From: Branchiostoma floridae
Taxonomy: Eukaryota > Chordata > Leptocardii > Amphioxiformes > Branchiostomatidae
Assembly: GCF_000003815.2 (NCBI RefSeq)
Contig: NC_049996.1
Location: forward strand, 15,079,926-15,100,941
DNA length: 21,016 nt
Direction of reading: 5' to 3'
Shown piece after piece: positions 1-9,651 of this stretch (the first letter of the stretch is position 1; every line of letters begins with the position of its first letter). The position numbers and the translations under genes were made by a program. The notes below the pieces were generated by a model that saw only the letters and a program-made list of their open reading frames with translations, did not search any database and was not told where the DNA came from.

Positions 1-2370
1 CAAATGCTCAGAGCCTTTGTCATGGTCAGCTTGGTGGCGCTTGAAACCCCACTGTTCCAACTTTTTTTTCTCCAGGCCTCTGATTGGTAACAATTTACTG
101 GCAGTTGGCGGGATTGGCTGATTGTCAGAAAATGGGTACAAATCAATGTATTATCTGTCCTTCAAAGTCCTGCTTGTTGAAACAGTAGCCTGATTAAATC
201 TTGCTTACAGCAGCCCACCAAACATCCTACATCTGCAGGAGGGAAGTTACTGCCCTGGACGGCAGAGTTTGTGTTACACAGACTAGAGAGTCAGCAACTA
301 TCCCCAAGTGACTTTTGCTAATGCCAGGAGTTTTTTTTAAGGCGTTGCTCTATGCGAGGCCATTATTGGTCGCTTCCAGTAGGCACTGAGTCGAAGAGGT
401 AAGGAGATAGCGGTGTTCATTGGTTTTGAAGGTTTGTGGGCTGCATTTGCCAAGAAAGAGCAATTATCTTATTTATGGAGGGAGGCCCTCAAAAAGCCCC
501 TTAGGCTTCAACTGCATGTATTTCTTTTCTGTACATTACTTTTTGTTTTTAATACATGAAATATATGCGAATAGATCAAATCAAATAGTATTTTATTAAT
601 AGTAGTCTAAGGAAAGAGACTGTTGCTATATACAGGGACTTTGAACATTTGGACGGGTATTTGGAAGTTGAACGAAGAGTATGTTGTGTTTCACTGAAAT
701 TCTCTTTGCAATAACATCTCTCCCTTACAGCACTGATGGCTAGTACACTTTGATGCAGAGGAAGCTAACCCTCTTACATAAAAGAAGAAAGGCCAAAAGA
801 ATAAACAGAACACTTACACTAAAATTTGGTGTTTTGTAGAAAGACAATGGTCAGCATCATAAGACAATATGCAGACGTGCAGTGACCGTCACAAGCAGCA
901 AGAGACCAGTGTCATTTCTGAAAACTTATCTTTTTAAAGGAAGGATAAACATCCTCACAATGCAAGACTCAGCAGACTGTGAAGGCCCTCTTATCTTTAC
1001 ATCACAAAGCACAAGGCTCCGCAAAATACCTTCCCAAACTTTAACGTAAACATCTCAGTTCTTGAACTGAAAGACACGGAACCTATCTGTAGAGTAACAA
1101 GGCCACCACCATGTCCATGACCTTAGATATGAAAAATTACTGCTGCAGTACCAAGGTCGACAACCAGGAGGAGCAAAATTGACCTGCACCATCAGGCTCA
1201 CAACAGCTACCAAACAAACCAAATATAAGTTATATGCCAAAGTTTAATGTTAAAAGTCGTATACTAATACTTCATGTTGTATTGTAATATCTAACTTTTG
1301 CTGTATAATGATGTTTACTATTGGACAATAATGTTTTATGTTGTATAACAATGTTTAATGTTTATCAATGTTTAGTTATAGGAAAGCTTTGCAATTCAGC
1401 CTTTAGTCCGCAAGTTGGCTTTCAATCCATGTTTGGAAATAAACCAGTCCACTACTAGTACCACAACTACTAAATCATTGCAATCGAATGAACCGATCCC
1501 TTAAATTTTCCAGGTTGGTTTCATGCCAGAATGCAAAATATCTGGCAGGACACAGACTACGTACCAACTGGATTTTTTTGTACCATCAACAGGATTAATT
1601 TCAACACTCAAAACCAGCTCGGATGTCTTTTACTTCTTCTGAAGAGCTTTAAGATGTGCTACAGACGGACACGCCCTGGATTTGATCTCAGAAGGTCTCC
1701 TTCCTGTATTTCTTCAAGTGGGCACTCCCAAAGAGTCCGTGCCCAAAAATGATTGTGTGTCAAAGCGTGTGTTTGGGTGGATGATAAATCTCCTTTCATC
1801 GCCCCTACCTGATATGAAGAGTATTTGAGATGAAAGCTTATGTATTACTGTCAATATTATGTCATAGTTTGCGAGCGATGGTCGGACATGTACATTTTTT
1901 TTTGTCCTGAGTGCTGTGGTCAGGCCTTTGGCCGCTCAAAAGGGCTTCTAGCAGATATTGGGTATTTGCAAATTGGATAGTATCTTGTATCCATTAGATT
2001 TGGATGACATATTCTTTATTTAATTATAGCCTAACGGACAAGTGTGCTTACGATAGAAAGGAAAACATCTTTACATAGAATGTATCTTCTATGGATTTGC
2101 GGGCATGAAGGTTCGTATTTTAACACTTAATCCAATGGAAACGCCAAATGCAGGAATGGTCCCAGAATGATCCCCATGAAGACTGCCAATGGGGTCAAAT
2201 TTGGTGGCAAGAGGTCATCACAGGTCAAGGCACAGGAGATAACATTCTTGGGACAAACAACTTTGAGAGAGGAAAACCTGACATGTTCTCTGCAGGATAC
2301 TCTAAATTCATGACTTTTTGCTGGGATTTGATTTTGCTGTGGGAGTAGAAAGGAAGTTTTTGCTGTGTTT
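1..2370. other. No supported gene
   Basis: Mostly unique-looking sequence. Two weak gene-like signals occur. One is a plus-strand ATG at 352 running 15 codons to a GAAGAG|GTAAGG donor. The other is a minus-strand 61-codon frame (1055-1240) with a hydrophobic start. A run of short TATTGTAATATC / ATGTTTAATG repeats lies at 1260-1370. A 73-codon plus-strand frame at 1531-1752 has no recognisable domain. Confidence 0.6.
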
Positions 2371-2690
2371 CAAGAGGGCCTGCATGCCCTTTTTGATAAA
2401 AAGAATAACTTGTTGGCAGCTTATTTTGGTTTCCCGTAAGTTGTAGGAAAGCAGACTTCGTATCCATTTTTGATTATACTGCTGCTGGGATCCCTGTGAC
2501 AGGGGTAGGCAGCAGTCGGAATAGTCTTCACACTGTGCTTCCATGTGGCTGATCTGTCCAGTGAGTCCAACTCTGACTTATGCAAGTAATTTGTAGATCC
2601 ACAGAGGTGACTAGATTTTTGCGAAATAGCCTTCCTTCATTTGAGCGTAATACATTGGGGGTTCTTCTGAACTCAGCGTACAACAACCTG
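2371..2690. mobile_element. GAGGGYCTGCA element, expanded copy
   Basis: GAGGGCCTGCATGCCCTTTT, then GGTTTCCCGTAAGTTGTAGGAAA, match the left half of the element at 16068-16262. AGAGGTGACTAGATTTTTGCG and GAGCGTAATACATTGGGGGT, then TCTTCTGAACTCAGC, match its right half. About 110 bp (roughly 2465-2575) lies between the halves and is absent from the other copy. The right terminal repeat is no longer recognisable. Confidence 0.6.
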
Positions 2691-2967
2691 GACCTAGTAC
2701 TCTGGACCTGTACCGTACATGTACCTGAATTTTCTGTACAGGTACCCACCCCTACTACCAACCAATGGATTGTTTCCCAAAGCTCCCTTTGATGTACACC
2801 TCCAGAAACCCTACCCTCTACCCTGATCCCCAACCTCCCACCATTAGCAATTATCTGCCCATGGGAGATGCTGGGAAGGTATGATGTGACTTTGGTAAAT
2901 AAATCTGCTTTGAGGCTCCTCTTACTGTAGGGAGCATCTTGTTGACATGGCCCATTTTCTCTTACAT

Positions 2968-3162
2968 ATAATGCTAGTTCACCTTTATCCGCCAGGTAAA
3001 CTATATCAAGTCAACCAGTACAATATTTTGAAAATTACTGGAATATTTTGAAAATATTGCATTTTGAAACCAATGTCCATTAATTTCACATCCCTAAATG
3101 CCCTGTTTTTACGAATAACGGATACAGGTTACCCCATTGATAAAGGTGAATTGGCGTTACAT
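2968..3162. mobile_element. TTCACCTTTATCC MITE-like element, copy 1
   Basis: The left end reads AATGCTAGTTCACCTTTATC and the right end GATAAAGGTGAATTGGCGTT, an inverted pair. Inside are AACTATATCAAGTCAACC, AATATTTTGAAAATATTGCA and ACATCCCTAAATGCCCTGTT. The same order recurs at 3801-4016, 5309-5529 and 12424-12614. No coding capacity. Confidence 0.8.
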
Positions 3163-3620
3163 GACAGGTAGAAGTGTTCAGATAACACGACGCAAAGGGA
3201 CATATTTACTATTTTGGACATAGTGCTCAAAATACAGACTTGCACACTTGCAAATGCAACCACATTTTGCTTGGCATACCTCAATTTTAAACCAGGCTGC
3301 ACACTGCACAACCTGAAATTCTGCAGTTGAAACACTGCTTCCCCCCCCCACCTACATGCAAGTTTTGCATTTAGTTCTTCATAAGATAAAACATAAGTAG
3401 TTACATGTAACTGGGAGAAAAGATAATCTATATGTAGCTGATTGAAGAACATAATAATTGGAAGTGGGGCAACCTGAAATGTTGATGGTGCAACCTGGCT
3501 TTTGACTCAGGTTACCGCCTGGGCAACCTGGCTGAAAAATGTATTTCGAGCACTGACATGTCATGATCAGGTAGAAATGTTCAGATAACATGATACAAAG
3601 GGGCATATTTACTGTTTTGA
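3161..3620. repeat. Direct repeat of about 60 bp around a CAACCTG-rich spacer
   Basis: GGTAGAAGTGTTCAGATAAC (from about 3167) followed by ACGCAAAGGGACATATTTACTATTTTGGACA recurs as GGTAGAAATGTTCAGATAAC (from about 3571) followed by ATACAAAGGGGCATATTTACTGTTTTGAACA. The first copy starts at the right end of MITE copy 1. The spacer holds repeated CAACCTGAAAT and CAACCTGGCT motifs (about 3310, 3470, 3492, 3524) and a run of eight to nine C at 3341-3349. The two overlapping minus-strand frames here encode similar peptides only because of the repeat. Confidence 0.75.
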
Positions 3621-3800
3621 ACAGTTTTTTCCAGGCAAATTTTCCAGAGCCATCATATGATACCTGTCCATCAAATTTTTTCATGTTGCAGGGAATAATT
3701 TCTATTCACAACTATATCCTGAAGAAGGTAAAAATTACCACACTAACTATTAAAGCAGTGTTTGAGACTGCAACTCTACTGATCCGTATGTACAAGTCAT

Positions 3801-4016
3801 GTACTGCCAGTTCACCTTTTTCCGCGGGGTAACCTATATCTGTTGTTTTTCAAAACAGGGTAATTAGGCACATCAAGTCAACAAGTTTTAAACTGCATTA
3901 TCCTGAAAATCCTGCATTTGGAAATCAACGTTTGTCAACGTGATATCTCAAAAAACTCTGTTCTTCAAAGTAACAAATATAGGTTACCTAACGGATAAAG
4001 GTGAACTAACGTTACA
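3801..4016. mobile_element. TTCACCTTTATCC MITE-like element, copy 2
   Basis: The left end CCAGTTCACCTTTTTCCGCG and the right end GGATAAAGGTGAACTAACGT are inverted. The interior has GGTAACCTATATCTGTTGTT, CATCAAGTCAACAAG and AGGTTACCTAACGG. This copy gives the clearest full-length outline of the family. Confidence 0.85.
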
Positions 4017-4899
4017 TTGTATTGTTGCACATTGTTGTACATGTACATTGTAGGTCCCTACTGAATTGACTCTACACTTGAGCATAGGACAATATAATGA
4101 CTACATCATAGCAACAATACATTGCATCATTTACATGAAAGATCTTATCTGTTAGCAGATAGTTTTAAAAAGCTTCAAATTCTTGGGCTTCAACATGCCA
4201 TATCGAACTTGGTCCCAAGTTTGGAGTCAAGTTCAATCGTGTGGAAACAGCCTTTGGTTCGCCTAATTTACCATGAAACCGTTAAGTAAACGAAATCTAT
4301 TTCTGGGACGTCCTGACTCAAGAATAACCACAGAATTTGCTTTGAGGTGTAGAATTCCGCGCAGCAATACACATATTCTCCAAGCAGATCATACAATGGC
4401 ATAAGATAGTACCAAACTGGCCAAGGAGTGTAGTCAGCCAAGAGGTGCCCATTAGCCTTGTAGCCAAACACACTCCTAGAACGGCTTCACTCCTCTGCCA
4501 GCTTTTAAGACTATCTTATGCTACCGTAGGATCTGCTTGGAGATTACAGCACACCTACACATGCATGTAGCATGTTTGCTCTTAAGAGTCACTTCCCTGT
4601 TAAGGCTTTTGATCTTATCTCCAATCTTGTGTCACACACTACTTCAGACTTTAAGTACCAAGCAAATTAAACAATTTGCTTACAAGATAAATGAGTGTCA
4701 GTCCGAGAATTATTTACACAAAAAATTGGTCTCCAAAGAAACTTTCCTTCTAAATCACAGCTATGAACAACAATAAAATATACAACAGGGTTTGACAGGT
4801 CCATTGTAGGTCTGATTGCCTGGTCAAGTGAAAGTGCTGATTCAGCAAGTTGTCCAGGACTTAGCAAAAGGACCATTGCGATTTGAACAGATTTCAGTA
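4017..4899. other. No supported gene
   Basis: GTACATGTAC-type palindromes at about 4030, then unique-looking sequence. Two stretches mirror each other: TCTCCAAGCAGATCATACAA with CATAAGATAGT at 4377-4408, and CTATCTTATGCTACCGTAGGATCTGCTTGGAGA at 4511-4543. They form an imperfect inverted pair about 150 bp apart. No credible exon was found. Confidence 0.55.
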
Positions 4900-5111
4900 T
4901 ACTGTACATGTATTTAAACTCGCGGGAATTTAAGTTTGCGATAGCAAGAAAAAGGACTTTTCGCGGTGGTTTTAATTTCGTGGTAACACGATAGACTGCA
5001 GTCTAATACCATAATAGAAAAATGTTCACGGTTGGTCTAAGTTCGCGGTGGAGTGGTCACTAGGAAAACCGCGAACATTAATCCACCGCGAACATTTCTG
5101 CATTTACAGTA
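4900..5111. mobile_element. GCGG-rich MITE-like element, copy A
   Basis: Ends are TACTGTA and TACAGTA, with CATTTACAGTA at the right. The interior holds TTCGCGGTGG, CACGGTTGGTCTAAGTTCGC and AACCGCGAACATTAATCCAC, which pair internally. The same family recurs at 10968-11193, 15412-15602 and 20770-20981. No transposase frame is present. Elements of this style are, to my recollection, abundant in amphioxus DNA; the superfamily is not determined. Confidence 0.8.
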
Positions 5112-5308
5112 CTTCACTTGCCAGAATAAATCGTTCTCTCTTGCCGCAATTGCCAACCCGGTCTAAAACATATTTCAAATTCAAATGCTTTGTTCCAGAA
5201 AAATAGAAGAAAAAATAATTTCCTACCTGCAGGTACAAATGCATAAAACATGTCATTCAAATTTCGGATCCAGTGAAAAGTTGGTTTGAGCAAGTGGAAA
5301 TGAACGTA

Positions 5309-5529
5309 TAATGCTAGCTTACCTTTATCCACAAGGTAACCTGTATCTGTTGTATTTACAAACTGTTTTTTAGGAATATCAAGTCTACAGACAGTTGTTG
5401 TAAGATTGCATTGTTTTTCAAAATAACGCAGTTTGAAAATACCATTCGTCGATTTGACATCCCCAAATTCCCTGCTTTCGAATACAACGGACATAGGTTG
5501 CCCCGCGGATAAAGGTGAGCTAATGTTAC
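5309..5529. mobile_element. TTCACCTTTATCC MITE-like element, copy 3
   Basis: The left end TAATGCTAGCTTACCTTTAT and the right end GGATAAAGGTGAGCTAATGT are inverted. The interior has GTAACCTGTATCTGTTGTAT, ATCAAGTCTACAGACAGTTG and GACATCCCCAAATTCCCTGC. A 126-codon minus-strand frame (5114-5494) crosses it and is best read as chance. Confidence 0.85.
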
Positions 5530-5614
5530 CTACCCAATAGGGCCGGTGAACTTTCTAAAACTTGTCCAACCCTGAAACAATCTGGGCTTGCAAAAATATA
5601 TACAGACTACTTAC

Positions 5615-5656
5615 TGCTTTTGAAGAATTCTGTCTTGCGAGGCCTTCATTGCTTGG
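5615..5656 (-). CDS. Candidate 42-nt coding exon
   Basis: Seen: minus-strand acceptor TTATTTTCCCTTACAG, 42 nt, donor AAAGCA|GTAAGTAG. Both signals are very good and the length is a multiple of three. One frame reads QAMKASQDRILQK with split end codons (entered in phase 2), a plausible charged helix; another reads PSNEGLARQNSSKA. The third frame has a stop. If the minus-strand gene starting near 19426 extends this far, this would be a late internal exon. Confidence 0.3.
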
Positions 5657-6166
5657 CTGTAAGGGAAAATAAGACCAGATTTAGGATGTTTTGACATAAC
5701 ATCAAGGGAAGGCATCACTCAACATTAAAGAAAACAACATCGTGACCTTCAAATGACCTTCTGATGAATCGTCACACTTGTAGGACCACGATTCTTGTAG
5801 GTCCACACCAGTAATTTAATGCTTTTAACCAGTCAGCAATCTAACATATGTTTACTTCAATAGAAAAGGTTGAATCCTTCGTCTTCCACTGTCTCAGGAA
5901 AAGAAGTCAAACCCAACAGGTTACAATTTTGAGTTAGCCTTTAGACTTGAATCGAGAGTAGACACATTCTCTTTCGGCCAAGAATTTGCAACAAAATGAA
6001 TGAACTATAATTAATCATGTTCTCTCTATGATACATGATATGATCTATTTTACAGGGTGAGAAGCAAATGTGCATGAATGAAGAGAATCAAGTGACATTG
6101 TTCTTCAAACAAGTTGGGTATAATACAGGAATTGGTTTGAAATACCATAAATGTTCACACAAGAAA

Positions 6167-6606
6167 TCTGAGTCAACAAAATAACATCAACTGTTCACTA
6201 ACAATCCATAACAAAATGTATGTATGTATGATTGTGAAGTACTGGCCTTTCACAATTGTCAAAAACCATGAGGGCTTCCTTGTTTGAAGGAAAAGCAACT
6301 GTTTCTTGTGGTGGCGGCAGGAATCTGACAACAAAATAACATCAACTGTTCACTCACAAAATGTATGTATGTATGATTGTGAAGTACTGGCCTTTCACAA
6401 TTGTCAAAAACCATGAGGGCTTCCTTGTTTGAAGGAAAAGCAACTGTTACTGGTGGTGGCCACGGGAATCTGACAACAAAATAACATCAAGTTCAACTGC
6501 TCACGTACTATCCAAGTATATGAACGTATGACTGTGTCAGAAGCCATGAGGGCCTCCTTGTTTGAAGGAAAAGCAACAGTTGCCAGTGGTGGCGCCAGGA
6601 ATTTGA
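6167..6606 (+). repeat. Three tandem units of about 145 bp
   Basis: Units start at TCTGA near 6167, 6324 and 6469 (about 157, 145 and 138 bp). Each holds AACATCAA(C/GTTCAA)CTG, a run related to ATGTATGTATGTATGATTGTG, and ATGAGGGCTTCCTTGTTTGA followed by AGGAAAAGCAACTGTT. Each carries the same open stretch, MRASLFEGKATV, on the plus strand: units one and two run into TAA after NLTTK, while unit three continues to a 61-codon frame (6528-6713). An AATAAA at 6716-6721 follows. This is a duplicated non-coding tract or a degenerate exon array; the shared frame does not prove coding. Confidence 0.85.
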
Positions 6607-6780
6607 CAAACTTATCGCTGCTCCACGGGGTATGGGAGGGGGGCTGTTTGCAAACCATCAGGAAGGCCACGGGAGGGAGTGACATTGGCACATTCCAGGC
6701 TGCCCAAACTTGAAGAAATAAACTTGAACTGGTGCCACTGTGTCTGCTGATAGCCAACACCTGCTGCTAGGGCAGCCGGG

Positions 6781-7890
6781 GGCTGTTCATTATAGATGGG
6801 GGACAGTCTAGGAGATCATTATAGATGGGGATGGTCTAGGGGATGCTCTAAACATAGGGGCTGATCATTATAGATGGGGGATGGTCTAGGTGATGCTCTA
6901 AACATAGGGGCTGATCATTATAGATGGGGGTGGGTCTAGGTGATGCTCTAAACATAGGGGCTGATCATTATAGATGGGGGATGGTCATTATAGATGGGGG
7001 GATGGTCTATGTGATGCTCTAAACATAGGGGCTGATCATTATAGATGGGGGACAGTCTAGGAGATCATTATAGATGGGGATGGTCTAGGGGATGCTCTAA
7101 ACATAGGGGCTGATCATTATAGATGGGGGATGGTCTAGGTGATGCTCTAAACATAGGGGCTGATCATTATAGATGGGGGTGGGTCTAGGTGATGCTCTAA
7201 ACATAGGGGCTGATCATTATAGATGGGGGATGGTCATTATAGATGGGGGGATGGTCTACGTGATGCTCTAAACATAGGGGCTGATCATTATAGATGGGGG
7301 ACAGTCTAGGAGATCATTATAGATGGGGATGGTCTAGGGGATGCTCTAAACATAGGGGCTGATCATTATAGATGGGGGATGGTCTACGTGATGCTCTAAA
7401 CATGGGGGCTGATCATTATAGATGGGGGATGGTCATTATAGATGGGGGATGGTCATTATAGATGGGGGATGGTCATTATAGATGGGGGATGGTCTAAGTG
7501 ATGCTGTAAACATAAGGGGCTGATCATTATACATGGGGGATGGTCTGGGCGATGCTCTAAACATAGGGGCTGATCATTATAGATGGGGGATGGTCTACGT
7601 GATGCTGTAAACATAAGGGGCTGATCATTATACATGGGGGATGGTCTGGGCGATGCTCTAAACATAGGGGCTGATCATTATAGATGGGGGGATGGTCTGG
7701 GCGATGCTCTCAACATAGGGATTGATCATTATAGATGGGGGATGGTCTACGTGATGCTCTAAACATAGGGGCTGATCATTTTTGATGGGGGATGATCTAG
7801 GTGATGCTCTTAACATATTGGCTAATCATTATAGATGGGGGATGGTCTAGGAGATCCTAAACATAGGGGTTGATCATTATAGATGGGGAG
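6781..7890 (+). repeat. Minisatellite, unit about 50 bp, 249-bp higher-order period
   Basis: The base unit is close to GGCTGATCATTATAGATGGG plus GGATGGTCTAGGTGATGCTC plus TAAACATAG. Shorter sub-units (GGTCATTATAGATGGGGGAT) are inserted in some copies. The marker GACAGTCTAGGAG occurs at about 6802, 7051 and 7300, so blocks of several variant units repeat with a 249-bp period. Two full blocks and part of a third are present, after which the array degenerates through 7890. Frames across it translate to repetitive peptides and are not genes. Confidence 0.95.
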
Positions 7891-7896
7891 GATTAG

Positions 7897-8124
7897 GACT
7901 GTCTCCAGGACCTGTCCCTCCATCCAAGGATGGAAATTTGCTTGTAACCACCAAAAAAATTCACTCTCTGTCCAAATCTGAACGTCATAACATAAATAAA
8001 ACTGATGATAACATATTTATATTTTGTAAGCTTAAAATGACAGATTTAACAACAAAACTCAACGACATGGGCTCCCTAACAGTGGGACAGAACAATTTTA
8101 AAGCTGAAGACATCCCTGCACTGG
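7897..8124 (+). repeat. Dispersed repeat, copy 1
   Basis: It shares with 15119-15349, in the same orientation and order: GACTGTCTCCAGGA, CCATCCAAGGATGGAAATTT, CAAATCTGAAC, AAGCTTAAAAT, AACAAAACTCAAC and AAAGCTGAAGACA. It follows directly on the minisatellite. It contains a 68-codon plus-strand frame that is not conserved in the other copy. Confidence 0.75.
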
Positions 8125-8479
8125 AAAGAGCTATACAAATGTAGGTACTGATATATGCTATCACAGAGAGGAAATATGTAAGGATTCTATGTTTCAAATC
8201 CTTGCTGAAACTGAAATCCTAGCTAGGACCTTCTTGAATTGAAGACCCTTCAACATACAGTTTAAATGATGACTTGCCCTACTTGACCTTTAACCTCACC
8301 AGGTGAGACATTGTAAGCATTTGACAAGCAAAGGATACACTGATACAAAACTATGCATACAACAAGGGCAGGGAACCCCTCCTGGCTTTACTGAGTAGAT
8401 ATGTTATCTGACCATACATGTTACTATTCTCTTCTCAGTAGCGCTCACACTTTTTCTAACAGTATATGAACTATTTTTA

Positions 8480-8669
8480 TACTCTCCAAGCAGAGGTTAG
8501 GCTCTGGCTGTTTTTTGAAATTTTTTTAGTCCTTTTTATCTGGCTTTCTATTTTGTAATTTTTCTTGACATCTGTTAGGCCAGCGGACATCAAGAAACAT
8601 TACAAAATAGAGAGTCTGATTACGACAACTAAAAAAAACAGCTTGACCCTAACCTCTGCTTGAAGAGTA
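8480..8669. mobile_element. Fold-back MITE with probable 9-bp target duplication
   Basis: The left arm begins TACTCTCCAAGCAGAGGTTA and the right arm ends TAACCTCTGCTTGAAGAGTA. Almost the whole 190 bp folds on itself as two arms of about 95 bp (TCTATTTTGTAATTTTTCTTG pairs with CAAGAAACATTACAAAATAGA). CTATTTTTA (8471-8479) and CTATTTCTA (8670-8678) flank it, a 9-bp direct repeat with one mismatch. A 9-bp duplication is typical of Mutator-like elements; an 8-bp reading would fit hAT. It has no coding capacity, so mobilisation would have needed a transposase elsewhere. Confidence 0.8.
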
Positions 8670-8678
8670 CTATTTCTA

Positions 8679-9308
8679 ATGTTTGATACAACAATTGGAT
8701 AATAATCTACACCTATTACACATGTAGTTTTAAAAAGCCATGCAGTGACTCGGAATGGACTCTATTTGCCATGAACAGATGGAAAGTCACGATACAAAAG
8801 TGGTTTGACAGCTTTAGTCTTGACTTGAGCATCGTGACTCTACCACTTTGGCAGGCAGGTTACTTGAGCGCTGACCAAGACTATGACACCCACTTAAAGC
8901 TATTTCGTAAACAGTACATTAGGGGGGACCACACCACCACGCTATCGCAGCCCAATGTTGTAGAACCAATGGAATTTGCAGGGTAGAGCTTAAGCATATT
9001 TTCCCAAACCACAACCGTTCTGGACTGCCAAGAACATGTCTAACTTTAGCTTTTGATACATAGCAAATGACTTGGGTACCATTCCTGGTAACATCTTTTT
9101 GTACCTTTCCCTTATATCTAGCCATGCAAACTTCTGCTTACAATAAAAGTACATAAAATGTAAAATAGGACCCAAAACACAACAGTCATTCTGACTCCCT
9201 TGCTGTTGTAAATATACAGTGATGATAACAAAATTTCACTTTTAACACGAACTATCACCCAACCATTTAACCTATTGACAAAATTCTTGAAAGGTTAGCA
9301 AAACTCAC
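8679..9308. other. No supported gene
   Basis: Contains a 71-codon plus-strand frame (8771-8986, starting MNRWKVTIQKWFDSFSLD) with no splice signals that would support it and no recognised family. Two complementary pairs, GTCACGAT/ATCGTGAC and AAGTGGT/ACCACTT, lie inside it at 8786-8850. The rest is plain AT-rich DNA. Confidence 0.5.
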
Positions 9309-9428
9309 CATTTTTGCAGCACTTGCAACAACTCTGCCTTACAGTTGACCCGTGTATTTACCACACTTATTTTTAGCTGTTTCCGAGCTCTGTAAATAAA
9401 CTCCACAGTCCTCACTGCAATGGTATTC
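9309..9428 (-). CDS. Candidate 120-nt coding exon
   Basis: Seen: minus-strand acceptor GGCTTTTATATTCTCACCAG, then 120 nt with one open frame, then donor AAAATG|GTGAGTTTT. The frame begins NTIAVRTVEFIYRARKQLKI, continues SVVNTRVNCKAELLQVLQK, and is entered and left in phase 2. It is basic and could form a helix. The same frame stays open about 75 nt further upstream, so a longer exon using an earlier acceptor is possible. An inner acceptor (TTTATTTACAG at 9390-9400) would give an 81-nt version. Opposite it on the plus strand is a TATAAAAG box (9439-9446), so the tract may instead be promoter sequence. No family is recognised. Confidence 0.28.
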
Positions 9429-9438
9429 CTGGTGAGAA

Positions 9439-9642
9439 TATAAAAGCCGGCCGACCGAGGGCAAGAGGTCTGTACCGATCTTGGTCTTAAGTGTGGTTTG
9501 ACATTCAGTCCTTCAAGAGAACAAAGGTGTATACACCTGTCTTAAGCACACAACAATGACTCTCTGGCCCCTTCCCCAACCTGTATTGTACCTAATGAAG
9601 TGTAAAATTAGTATAACCCGCCTAGGGGTTACACATTCTTAG
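9439..9642 (+). promoter_or_regulatory. TATA-box promoter-like site with a 28-codon downstream frame
   Basis: A perfect TATAAAAG (9439-9446) is followed by a GC-rich run (CCGGCCGACCGAGG), as in a core promoter. About 110 nt downstream, ATG at 9556-9558 in the good context ACACAACAATGAC opens 28 codons (MTLWPLPQPVLYLMKCKISI, then TRLGVTHS, stop at 9640-9642). No protein family is recognised. A TATA match is expected by chance in a window this size, and the site overlaps the acceptor side of the minus-strand exon candidate at 9309-9428. Confidence 0.2.
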
Positions 9643-9651
9643 GTTACACTT

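Noticed and set aside
5114-5494. The longest open frame on the minus strand (126 codons).
   Set aside because: Most of it lies inside a MITE-like repeat copy, it has no recognised domain, and the part outside the repeat has no usable acceptor.
7456-7665. A minus-strand frame encoding a repetitive peptide.
   Set aside because: It is simply the translation of the minisatellite; variant units with shifts break it.
9598-9651. AAGTGTAA...TTACACTT short inverted ends around a CCTAGG core.
   Set aside because: The matching ends are only eight bases, with no flanking duplication and no second copy seen in the window.
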